In this document: positions 45,994 through 55,691 of the stretch, piece after piece | Layout: every line of letters starts with the position of its first letter | Numbering within the stretch: the first letter of the stretch is position 1 | Assembly: GCA_016712885.1 (NCBI GenBank) | Contig: JADJQF010000003.1 | Span: 767,395-831,394, forward strand | From: Candidatus Flexicrinis proximus | GTDB lineage: Bacteria; Chloroflexota; Anaerolineae; Aggregatilineales; Phototrophicaceae | Length of the DNA: 64,000 bases | Reading direction: 5' to 3' | Made by a program: the position numbers and the translations under genes | The notes under the pieces: generated by a model | What the model was told of the DNA's origin: nothing | What the model saw: only the letters and a program-made list of their open reading frames with translations | Databases searched by the model: none

Positions 45994-47085
45994 ATGAATG
46001 AAGAACTTGCCGTCAAACTGAGCGACCTCCGTGCGGCTGCCGAAGCAATGCGCAGCGGTACGGCGGCGATACGCGCCTCGGTGGACGCGGCCCGCGGAGA
46101 GATTTCCGCATTGGCGGCACACATCAATCCACAAGTTACGCCTTCCTTCAGCCAACTGGTCTACAGCGGTAGGCTGGTCGAGCTTACCGACACTCTGGGC
46201 CGGCTGGCGCTGCAGTTGATGCGCACCGCCGACGATGTCGACTCCGCTGCGCGCTGGCAAGGACCGCCGCTCGGCATCCTGTGGGACAGAATCGGCTCGC
46301 GCGTCCGGGTTGGAGCCTCAGCCGAGCGCGCTGATCCCGCACTCGCCAGCTACACGCTGGGCAGTTACATCTCGCCAGCCAACCGCCCGCTTTACGACAC
46401 ACTGCTTGATGACCAAACGGCACTGGCAAACGAACGAGCAACGATTGCAGAGCTAGTCGACGCGCGCGAAAGGGCGGCAAACGACTCCGCGACGCTGCGC
46501 GACCGTCTGCGCGTTTATGGAGAGACGAACATCGCGTCCGTGCCACGCGTACAGGTACTCGACCGGCAAATTGCGGAATACGATCGCGACATTCGCGCTG
46601 GCGAGGGCCGCGTCGAAGCGCTGGAATCGCGCATCGACAGCGCCACACGGCGGCTGATTGCCGTCAATCCTGCCGATAGTGCCGATGTCTATCTGATCCG
46701 TCAGCTCGAAGGCGGAGAATCGGCCCCCTATGTGCTCTCGAACACACGCGATTGCGTCAACTACATCGCCAGCCGCGTCCCAATTCCCGGCGAACTCGCG
46801 GCAAATGCACACCTGTGGGACCAACGCGCAGCAGAATACCCCCAGTTCGGAATCCGCACGGGCGATATTCCGCTTCCTGGCGCGATTCTGGTGATGGAGG
46901 CCGACCATCCCTACGCTGACGACCGCTATGGTCATGTCATGCTGGTGGAACGGATAGACTCAGCAGGCGGCGTGTGGATCACCGATAACAACCATTCGAC
47001 GCCCACAAGACTGAGCGATCTGACGTCCGTGACAACTGGCGAAAAAGTGAAGTACCTTTACCTACCGTGGTTCACGAAAGCCTGA
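45994..47085 (+). CDS. WXG100-like/CHAP fusion, candidate type VII peptidoglycan hydrolase effector
   Basis: I place the start at ATG 45994. The 363-residue product has an N-terminal helical domain like WXG100/LXG modules (about 1-95) and a coiled-coil middle (about 140-222). The C-terminal CHAP domain (about 240-360) has Cys254 in TRDCVNYIAS, His314 in YGHVMLVER and Asn332 in WITDNNHS. CHAP enzymes cleave peptidoglycan amide bonds. There is no signal peptide, so export through the adjacent EccC system is the simplest route. It may be an effector or a wall-remodelling enzyme that makes room for the machine. No immunity gene is obvious. Confidence 0.82.
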   Translation: MNEELAVKLSDLRAAAEAMRSGTAAIRASVDAARGEISALAAHINPQVTPSFSQLVYSGRLVELTDTLGRLALQLMRTADDVDSAARWQGPPLGILWDRIGSRVRVGASAERADPALASYTLGSYISPANRPLYDTLLDDQTALANERATIAELVDARERAANDSATLRDRLRVYGETNIASVPRVQVLDRQIAEYDRDIRAGEGRVEALESRIDSATRRLIAVNPADSADVYLIRQLEGGESAPYVLSNTRDCVNYIASRVPIPGELAANAHLWDQRAAEYPQFGIRTGDIPLPGAILVMEADHPYADDRYGHVMLVERIDSAGGVWITDNNHSTPTRLSDLTSVTTGEKVKYLYLPWFTKA

Positions 47086-47091
47086 CAGCCG

Positions 47092-48690
<1,599 letters not shown>

Positions 48691-48758
48691 ATTGATTGCT
48701 CCTGACCACTTTAAAATGAGCCGACTGTACGTATTCTATCGCACGGTGTTCAACGCTG

Positions 48759-48767
48759 TGATATATT
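48759..48767 (+). promoter_or_regulatory. Extended -10 promoter of the TPR gene
   Basis: TGATATATT matches the TGnTATAnT consensus. The predicted start is near 48774, about 40 bases before the chosen ATG. No clear -35 is seen. Confidence 0.5.
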
Positions 48768-48814
48768 GTAACGGTGTCAAGGCGCATCGTACCGCTGTTA
48801 CTGGGGAACGCTGG

Positions 48815-49687
48815 ATGTCATCAACCAACGTAAATGTGATGGTCAAAGAAGCCGTTCGGGCACTCAAGGCCAATAACAAGGCAGAGGCCCGTTCGCTGTT
48901 GGAGAAGGCAACCGAACTTGATCCTTACAGCGAACAGGCGTGGCTGTGGCTGAGCGGGGTAGTCGAGACGGAAGACGACCAGCGCACCTGTTTGCAGAAC
49001 GTCCTGTTCATCAATCCTGGCAACGAAAACGCCAAACAGGGATTGGTGATGCTGGAAGCGAAATCGGCCGCCAAACCCGCGCCCGAGCCGGAACCTCTCA
49101 ATTCGAATGCGTTTGCCGATTTCGACCTGCCATCCGGCAATGATTGGCTGGCCGAACTGGACGAAATGCGTCTCAGCACCACCTCAATGCCGACGACCAA
49201 TCCCTTCAACGTGCCCCTCGATACGTATGAAGATGTGGGCGGTGAAGCTTTTGCCGACCCCTTTGGCGACCCGTTCGGCTCTGCGGATGGACCATTCAGC
49301 GCCAGTGTGCCGGCGATGCCTACGATTCCCGCTCCCCCGCCAAACACCATGGTTGCCGCCAAGGCCAGTGACCTCGAGGACGATCTCGATTCGCTGTTTG
49401 GGAGCGGCGGCGCTCCTTCCAGCCCGGAAATGGGTTCGGTGAAAGGTAAGCAGGCGAAGACGCGCGAAAAGGCAGCGCCGGAGCAAAAGCGCGATCCGCT
49501 GGAAGGCATTACCGAAGACGCAGATGCGGGAACGCTGTTCGGCATCATCCCGGCCGGGATCAGGCCGAGCAAGCTGCCGGGTTCGCCAGTCAAGGCGACG
49601 GTCGGGCTGCGGGTGCTCTTCGCACTCCTGATTTTGGGCAATGTGGCCATCGTGACCCTGATTTTCATGAAGGTGACCGGGACCTAA
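48815..49687 (+). CDS. TPR-like protein with C-terminal membrane helix
   Basis: The start at 48815 follows GGGAACG; a longer frame to 48605 would overlap the malate synthase gene and the promoter. The 290-residue protein begins with a TPR pair (AVRALKANNKAEARSLLEKA, ELDPYSEQAWLWLSG). A Pro/Asp-rich linker with DLEDDLDSLFGSGG follows. A C-terminal helix (about 266-288) anchors it. It is probably a scaffold, but the function is unknown. Confidence 0.8.
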   Translation: MSSTNVNVMVKEAVRALKANNKAEARSLLEKATELDPYSEQAWLWLSGVVETEDDQRTCLQNVLFINPGNENAKQGLVMLEAKSAAKPAPEPEPLNSNAFADFDLPSGNDWLAELDEMRLSTTSMPTTNPFNVPLDTYEDVGGEAFADPFGDPFGSADGPFSASVPAMPTIPAPPPNTMVAAKASDLEDDLDSLFGSGGAPSSPEMGSVKGKQAKTREKAAPEQKRDPLEGITEDADAGTLFGIIPAGIRPSKLPGSPVKATVGLRVLFALLILGNVAIVTLIFMKVTGT

Positions 49688-49713
49688 CCCGGGATATTCC
49701 GCGAGTCACGGCA

Positions 49714-49742
49714 TAGACAAACACCAGTGGGTGTGATACCCT
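49714..49742 (+). promoter_or_regulatory. Promoter of rpsT
   Basis: TAGACA (49714-49719), a 17-base spacer and TACCCT (49737-49742), with TG one base before the -10. The leader to the ATG is about 44 bases. Confidence 0.5.
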
Positions 49743-49792
49743 TCATCGTCACGTCAGACAAACACGAATTATTGAAGGACACGGGAAGACCG

Positions 49793-50068
49793 ATGGCGAA
49801 TCATAAATCCGCCCTGAAGCGCATCCGTCAGACGGCAAAGCGCCGCATTGAAAACCGCACGTTCCGCAACCGCGCCCGTACTTTCGTCAAGAAGGCGCGC
49901 ACGACGATCAAGGCCAGCGGTTCTGCTGCGCCGTCGGTCGAAGCTGTTCGTGAGGCCGTTCGCGATCTGGACAAGGCCGCAAGCCGCGGCGTGATCCATC
50001 CCCGCAACGCTGCGCGTCGCAAGAGCCGGTTGATGAAGCTGCTGGCTGCGCAGGCCGCCTCCAAGTAG
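49793..50068 (+). CDS. rpsT: 30S ribosomal protein S20
   Basis: The 91-residue basic protein begins MANHKSALKRIRQTAKRRIE and ends RKSRLMKLLAAQ, the S20 pattern. It binds 16S rRNA early in 30S assembly. The start at 49793 has GGGAAG upstream. A single-gene unit with its own promoter and strong terminator is usual for rpsT. Confidence 0.97.
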   Translation: MANHKSALKRIRQTAKRRIENRTFRNRARTFVKKARTTIKASGSAAPSVEAVREAVRDLDKAASRGVIHPRNAARRKSRLMKLLAAQAASK

Positions 50069-50083
50069 ATTTGCAGGACAAGA

Positions 50084-50119
50084 GAATCCCCTTGCCGGAT
50101 TGTCAGCAAGGGGATTTTT
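50084..50119 (+). terminator. Rho-independent terminator after rpsT
   Basis: A perfect 11-bp stem (50084-50094 with 50106-50116) is followed by TTT. It lies 15 bases after the rpsT stop. Confidence 0.9.
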
Positions 50120-50180
50120 CGATTCATGGCCGTGTAGAACAAGGTGGTTTTGTGCAGTTACTTCGCTACCTAAAACGGGA

Positions 50181-50858
50181 TCAGGACTTGGCGCCGCTCT
50201 CGGCGACTTCCAACCGGTATCCCACGCCGCGTACCGTACGCAGATGATCGTTGGCGCCCGCCGCCTTCAATAAGTCGCGTACTTTACTGATGTGAACGTC
50301 CAGCGTACGCGTGTCCCCAACATAATCTGTTTGCCAGACGACGCTCATCAGCATCGCGCGATCCACGGTGATATTGGGGTGACGCAGGAATACTTCAAAA
50401 AGGGATGCTAGTTTCGGATTGAGCTGGGACTCGTGGCCGTTGATGGTGAGCAGACGACGCTGTATCTGCATCATGAAGGGGCCGGCACTGAGAGTTTCGT
50501 CGGTGGGCTGCTTGAGCAGTTTCTCAATTTGATTGCTCAGCTTGCGCGCGCTGATTGGCAGGTGAAGAGTCACGTCGCACAATCCGTTCGAGGCGCGTTC
50601 CCCTGCCGACAGAATGCGGATGAGTTTAGTAGACGGCAAAGCCTCGTGCAGGGCTTTAAGCGCGCGGTCGCCGTGGGTGCGGAGACTCGCGGCATCCCAG
50701 ATCGCCAGGCGCGGATACTGAACGACTGCGGCAGCCTGGGCGGCCTTTCCGCTATCCGCCGTGGCAATTAAATAGCGTTTGGCAAGGGCCTCGACTCTCT
50801 GTTTGGCATCTCTCGCAGTAAGACGGCCAATGTACAAAATAGCCGGTCGGGGCTCCAT
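50181..50858 (-). CDS. OmpR-like winged-helix regulator with divergent receiver domain
   Basis: The C-terminal winged helix (about 125-217) has LNPKLASLFEVFLRHPN, DTRTLDVHISKVRDLL and RTVRGVGYRLE, typical of OmpR/PhoB DNA-binding domains. The N-terminal 115 residues resemble a receiver, but the acidic pair is missing (AILYIGR). The possible phosphoacceptor position reads AIWDAAS. It may act without phosphorylation. No kinase gene is adjacent. The 183-base gap to 51042 holds no other gene. Confidence 0.82.
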   Translation of the reverse strand: MEPRPAILYIGRLTARDAKQRVEALAKRYLIATADSGKAAQAAAVVQYPRLAIWDAASLRTHGDRALKALHEALPSTKLIRILSAGERASNGLCDVTLHLPISARKLSNQIEKLLKQPTDETLSAGPFMMQIQRRLLTINGHESQLNPKLASLFEVFLRHPNITVDRAMLMSVVWQTDYVGDTRTLDVHISKVRDLLKAAGANDHLRTVRGVGYRLEVAESGAKS

Positions 50859-51041
50859 AAAGCGACTCCATCATGCCAAAACGGCGTGCGCCGAGTCATA
50901 ATCAAACAGCATTAACAGTCCCCAGGCCACCCATGTCAAATCAAAGCCCAACGAATCGGGCCGCACAGGAAGACGTTGGCGGGATGAGGCGGGGGATAAT
51001 TCGTCTTCAGATTATAGACTATCGCAACGGACTCGGCACGT

Positions 51042-52202
51042 ATGAAAATCCAAATCGATCAGGCAAGCCGTGTAGTGGACTCCAGCACCCTCGCGGCACT
51101 TGCCGATTGGGTGATCGAGCAGGCCATCGGCATCCAGCAAATCGCGGCGCCAACATTCTCCGAACGGCCACGCGCCGAACTTGTGGCTGCACAGTTTGCA
51201 GAACACAACCTTGTCGATATCGATATCGACGAGGTGCATAACGTCTACGGACGACTGCAGGGAACCAACCCTGCCCTGGCCGCACTGATGGTGGTAGCCC
51301 ATACCGATACCGTGTTTGGCGCCGAGACCGATCTGACGCTGCGCCGCGACCCGCAGGCATTGTATGGCCCAGGGATCGGCGACAACAGCCTGGGCGTGGG
51401 CGGCATGCTGGGCGTGCTGCGAATGTTTTTTGCGCAGAAGGTCAAGCCGGAGCGCGATATCTGGTTTGTTGCGACCAGCTGCGAAGAAGGACTCGGGGAT
51501 TTGCGCGGCATGCGTGCAGCGTTCAGCCGTCTGAAGACCCGTCTGGCCGGCGTCGTCAATATCGAAGGGCTGGCGTTCGGACATGTCTATCACGCCGGAA
51601 TTGCGGTCAAGAGACTGCACATTATCTGCCATACGCCCGGAGGGCACAGCTGGCTGCACTTTGGCCGGCCAAGCGCAATCCATGTGCTGATGGCTTTGGG
51701 CGCGAAGATCGCCGCGATCCGCCCGCCGACCAATCCGCGCACCACCCATAATATTGGCCTGATTGACGGCGGCACCTCGATCAATTCGATCGCGGCCAGC
51801 GCCAGCATATGGCTCGATATGCGCTCCGAAGATATGGGGGCATTGGCAAGACTGGAGGACGATGTCCGCAATCTGATCCACACCGTGACTACGCCGGAAA
51901 CGACGTTCACGGTGGATGTCGTAGGCGAACGTCCGGCGGGATACCTCTCGCCTGATCATCCCCTGGTACGGGCTGCAGTCGAAGCCTTGAGCTTCGTGGG
52001 TGTAAAAGCAACTTTGGAAACTGGCAGCACAGACGGTAATATCGCGCTGGCGGCTGGATGTCCAACAGTAACCGTTGGCGTGACTCGCGGCGGTAATGCA
52101 CACCGGCTGGACGAATATGCCGAGCTGGCGGCCGTGCGAGACGGGATGCAGCAATTGATTACGCTGGTCCTGGCGGCATCCACGGCGGGTTCCGTACTCT
52201 AG
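51042..52202 (+). CDS. M20-family metallopeptidase/amidohydrolase
   Basis: The 386-residue protein has the two-zinc M20 pattern: VVAHTDTV (His, Asp), GPGIGDNSLGVGG (bridging Asp), SCEEGLGD (general-base Glu and a Glu ligand) and GGNAHRLDEY (C-terminal His). Members hydrolyse dipeptides or N-acyl amino acids. The substrate cannot be read from the sequence. It stands alone before an SDR gene. Confidence 0.88.
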   Translation: MKIQIDQASRVVDSSTLAALADWVIEQAIGIQQIAAPTFSERPRAELVAAQFAEHNLVDIDIDEVHNVYGRLQGTNPALAALMVVAHTDTVFGAETDLTLRRDPQALYGPGIGDNSLGVGGMLGVLRMFFAQKVKPERDIWFVATSCEEGLGDLRGMRAAFSRLKTRLAGVVNIEGLAFGHVYHAGIAVKRLHIICHTPGGHSWLHFGRPSAIHVLMALGAKIAAIRPPTNPRTTHNIGLIDGGTSINSIAASASIWLDMRSEDMGALARLEDDVRNLIHTVTTPETTFTVDVVGERPAGYLSPDHPLVRAAVEALSFVGVKATLETGSTDGNIALAAGCPTVTVGVTRGGNAHRLDEYAELAAVRDGMQQLITLVLAASTAGSVL

Positions 52203-52275
52203 CCTGAGCAGAATGCTGATTGACGGCGACTATTCAGCCGCCGGACTCATTTAACAAACCAACCAAGGAGGCCAT

Positions 52276-52983
52276 ATGCAGCATGTCGCGATCACCGGCA
52301 GTAACCGGGGAATTGGCCTCGAAGTCGTGCGCCAGCTCGCTTCACGGCCAGAAACAGAGATTTACGCCATGTGCCGCAAACCCGATGTGGCGGCTGAACT
52401 TAGGGCGCTCAGTAAGGATTCTAATGGCCGTGTACACCTGATCGCGCTGGAGGTGACTGACGACGCCTCAATCCGCGCGGCGGCCGCTGCGGTTGGCACA
52501 AAGACGGATCGCATCGATCTACTCATCAATAATGCGGCAATCAACCCGCCGGGCAAGACTCAGACGCTGGAGACGATCACCAGCGCAGAGATGCTGCACG
52601 TCCTGCACGTGAATACAGTTGCGCCGCTACTGGTGGTGCAGGCCTTTACGGAGCTGCTGAAGAAGGGCAGTCTGCCTAAAGTCGTGAATCTGTCATCAGA
52701 AATGGGTTCGCTGGATGACCGCGACTACGGCGGATACTACGGCTACTGCACGAGCAAAGCTGCCCTGAACATGGTGACTCGCGGACTTGCGGCGGATCTG
52801 GCCGGATACGGCATCGTCACGATTTCACTGGACCCGGGCTGGGTGCAGACGGAAATGGGAGGCGATGGCGCCGACCTGACGCCTGAGGACTCTGTGCGCG
52901 GCATCCTGCGCGTGGTCGACAGCCTGACGCGGAAAGACAACGGCACTTACTTACGCTGGAACGGCCGGACGCTGGCCTGGTGA
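52276..52983 (+). CDS. Short-chain dehydrogenase/reductase
   Basis: The 235-residue protein has the classical SDR features: the cofactor motif TGSNRGIG, NNAAIN, the catalytic Ser in VNLSSEMGS and YCTSK for Tyr-x-x-x-Lys. Early basic residues suggest NADP preference. AAGGAGG precedes the ATG. The substrate is unknown. Confidence 0.92.
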   Translation: MQHVAITGSNRGIGLEVVRQLASRPETEIYAMCRKPDVAAELRALSKDSNGRVHLIALEVTDDASIRAAAAAVGTKTDRIDLLINNAAINPPGKTQTLETITSAEMLHVLHVNTVAPLLVVQAFTELLKKGSLPKVVNLSSEMGSLDDRDYGGYYGYCTSKAALNMVTRGLAADLAGYGIVTISLDPGWVQTEMGGDGADLTPEDSVRGILRVVDSLTRKDNGTYLRWNGRTLAW

Positions 52984-53059
52984 GTGCCGGTTTACGTCCG
53001 GCGGCTCAGTAGCAGACACCTTCAGGAACTCTCAAGGTCCCAAGGCACGCGCCAACTGC

Positions 53060-54325
53060 TCAGATCGCGGGTGTTTTCTCCGACTGAAGCGTGTTGACAA
53101 CGGTAGTCCAGATCTCGAAGAATTCGTCCGGGGTGCCGCGACTCAGAGGCGTGACGAAGCGCTGATCCACAATCGATTTGAGGGCAGTCACCGCCGCCGC
53201 GCGAATTTCCTCGCGCTCGTCTTTCATAAGCGCCAGCAGCATTTGCAGGATCCGGGGATCGCGCGAGCCGAGCAGGGCGTTGACGAAGGCGATCTGATTG
53301 TCGGGATATGGGTCCTGCAGACCGGTCAGCAGGGCTTCAATGGCGCGGGTGTTTCTGAAGCCGACGAGTGCTTTTATTACCGACGCCCTCACCTGCAGAT
53401 GCTGGTCGTTGAGCGCGATAAGCAGCGGCTGGATAGCACGCGGGTCACCAATCTTCCAGAGGAGGTCGGCGGCGGCAATCCGCACATCAGGACGCTCGTC
53501 CTTCAGCGCGTCGATCAATGGCTCAACGGCGTGGATATCCGCGATCTTCCAGAGCACGCTGGCGGCTGACTTGCGTACATCACTGCGGTTGTCCCTAAGC
53601 GCGACAAGCATGGCGTCAACTGCGCGCGAGTCGCCGAATTTCTTGAGGGCATTGGCCGCGGCCTGCCTTACGTCGACGACTTCGTCCAGCATGGCGTGAC
53701 TGAGCGGGCCAATCGCGCGGGCGTCGTTGATCATTTCCAGGGCGCGCGCCGCGCCGATACGCAGATTGGGCGACGGGTCTTTAAGCATTACCAGCAGGCG
53801 ATCGAGAATGTCCGGCCCGAACTGGCTGATCGACCGTGCCGCCTGGAAGCGCACATTGTAGGATGTGTCAGCAAAGGCACCGAACAACGGTTCGATCGCA
53901 CGCGGGTCGCGGAGTTGGCCGAGCGCCTCAACCGCACTGTGCCTCACGTCATCGTGAAGCCGGACAAACATGTGGATCAGCGGTTCAACGGCGCGAGGAT
54001 CACCGATTTGACCAAGTGATTTGGCCGCCCAGAATTGAACGTGCTGATCGCCGTCGTTGAGGGCGTGGATCAGGGGGTCCACTACCCTGAGGTCATGGAA
54101 TGCACCCAGCGCCTTGGCGGCGACGGCACGCACTCTTTCGTCAGTGTCGTGGAGGAGGTTTATCAGCGGGTCGACACCGCGCGGGTCTCCTAATTCCGCC
54201 AGGGCTTCGATCGCGTCGTGCACGATTTTCTCGTGCTGCTTAATACCGAGTGCCTTGATTAAACCGTTTACGTCTGAGGCCGATTTCAACTCTCCGATGT
54301 TAGGAAGAACCGTATAGGCTGACAT
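53060..54325 (-). CDS. HEAT-repeat protein
   Basis: The 421-residue protein is built of about twelve 31-residue HEAT (PBS-lyase-type) repeats with the pattern D.RAVEPLI..L.D....VR.AAA.AL..IG. It has no catalytic domain, so it is probably a protein-binding scaffold. AGGGG precedes the ATG, with a consensus -10 upstream. Confidence 0.92.
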   Translation of the reverse strand: MSAYTVLPNIGELKSASDVNGLIKALGIKQHEKIVHDAIEALAELGDPRGVDPLINLLHDTDERVRAVAAKALGAFHDLRVVDPLIHALNDGDQHVQFWAAKSLGQIGDPRAVEPLIHMFVRLHDDVRHSAVEALGQLRDPRAIEPLFGAFADTSYNVRFQAARSISQFGPDILDRLLVMLKDPSPNLRIGAARALEMINDARAIGPLSHAMLDEVVDVRQAAANALKKFGDSRAVDAMLVALRDNRSDVRKSAASVLWKIADIHAVEPLIDALKDERPDVRIAAADLLWKIGDPRAIQPLLIALNDQHLQVRASVIKALVGFRNTRAIEALLTGLQDPYPDNQIAFVNALLGSRDPRILQMLLALMKDEREEIRAAAVTALKSIVDQRFVTPLSRGTPDEFFEIWTTVVNTLQSEKTPAI

Positions 54326-54361
54326 GATCGTACCCCTAAACAGACGAGATACCTTGATCCA

Positions 54362-54367
54362 ATTATA
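54362..54367 (-). promoter_or_regulatory. -10 element for the HEAT-repeat gene
   Basis: A perfect TATAAT on the minus strand lies 36 bases before the ATG. No good -35 is seen at 16-18 bases. Confidence 0.5.
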
Positions 54368-54413
54368 CGCCTGAAACAGTTCTCCCCTTGAGCGCCGATG
54401 GCTATACAGGGTT

Positions 54414-55622
54414 CTAGCGGAGGCTGCGGAGCGCCACGCCCAGCCGGTCGATTTCTTCGGTGGTGTTGTAATGCGCCAACCCGACGCGGACGAGGCCGTC
54501 TGGTTTCTGAAGCCGGTTCATGATCTCGACCGCATAGTAGTTGCCGTTCCAGACATAGATATCATTGGAGGCCAGATGCCTGGCAACTTCCGTCGGGGTG
54601 TGACCCGCCATTTCGAAGATCACGGTCGGCACGCGCTCGGAGGCCCGGCTAGAGTCAGTGACCCCGTAAATGGTGACGCCAGGGATGCGCTGGAGCATGG
54701 TGATCAAGGCAGCGACCAACTGCTGCTCGTAGTCAACAAACGGCGCGGTCGAAGGGCCACGACCTTCGTTCAGGGTGTCGAGATAGTCGAGGGCGCCGCC
54801 GAGGCCGGAGATTAGCTCATAACAACCGGTCCCGGTCTCCCACCTGTTAGGCGGTTCGTCATGCGAAGGACGCACCTTATAGGCCGGCAAATCTGCGAGC
54901 AGGTCAAAGCGCCCCCATAGGATGCCCAGGTGCGGCCCGAAGAATTTGTAAGAGGAGCACATCAGGAAGTCGCAGCCGATGGCCTGCACATCAATAGGGA
55001 TATGAGGGGCGGACTGCACGGCGTCGACGACCGTATAGGCGCCAGCAGCTTTGGCCATCGCGACGATACGGGCGACCGGGTTGATAGTTCCTGCCGCGTT
55101 ACTGGCGTGAACCGTTGCGACGATCCGCGTCCGGTCCGTCAGCGCCGACTCGAGGGTATCGAGGTTCAGCGTACAGTCCTCGGTCTTGATGTCGACCCAA
55201 CGAACGATCAGATTGTAGTCTTCGGCGATGCGGAGCCACGGCGAGACGTTGGCATCATGGTCCATGCGGGTCAGGACAATTTCGTCCCCGGCCTTCAAAG
55301 TCTTGGCCAGGGCACGACTCAGCGCGAAGTTGAGCGTGGTCATATTCGGCCCAAAGACGATCTCGTGAGGATTGGGCGCGCCCAAAAACTGCGCCATCTT
55401 GCGACGCGTGGCCTCGACCATTGCATCCGAGCGCTGACTGGTCGCAAATTCGCCGCCGCTGTTGGCATTGGAGGTGAGGAAGTAACGGGTTACCCCGTCA
55501 ATGACCTGCTGAGGCACCTGGGTTCCGGCAGGATTATCGAAGAACACAGGTACGCCGCCGCGGTCAGATGGGCGGTGCAGCGAAGGGAACTGGCTTCGAG
55601 CCTTGGTAACATCGAATGACAT
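54414..55622 (-). CDS. Cysteine desulfurase-like class V aminotransferase
   Basis: The 402-residue PLP enzyme begins FPSLHRPSDRGGVPVFFDNP, the pattern of the VC1184-type family (TIGR01976). PLP contacts include TRMDHDANVSPW, DAVQSAPHIPID and the lysine in MCSSYKFFGPHLG. Members resemble SufS/CsdA, but sulfur transfer is not proven. No suf or isc genes are adjacent. Confidence 0.88.
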   Translation of the reverse strand: MSFDVTKARSQFPSLHRPSDRGGVPVFFDNPAGTQVPQQVIDGVTRYFLTSNANSGGEFATSQRSDAMVEATRRKMAQFLGAPNPHEIVFGPNMTTLNFALSRALAKTLKAGDEIVLTRMDHDANVSPWLRIAEDYNLIVRWVDIKTEDCTLNLDTLESALTDRTRIVATVHASNAAGTINPVARIVAMAKAAGAYTVVDAVQSAPHIPIDVQAIGCDFLMCSSYKFFGPHLGILWGRFDLLADLPAYKVRPSHDEPPNRWETGTGCYELISGLGGALDYLDTLNEGRGPSTAPFVDYEQQLVAALITMLQRIPGVTIYGVTDSSRASERVPTVIFEMAGHTPTEVARHLASNDIYVWNGNYYAVEIMNRLQKPDGLVRVGLAHYNTTEEIDRLGVALRSLR

Positions 55623-55691
55623 GGCAGTACTCCTAGTCTGTAAGTGATTTAGCGCTGATCCAGGCTTCAGGGGTTGTCCCGATAACGGACT

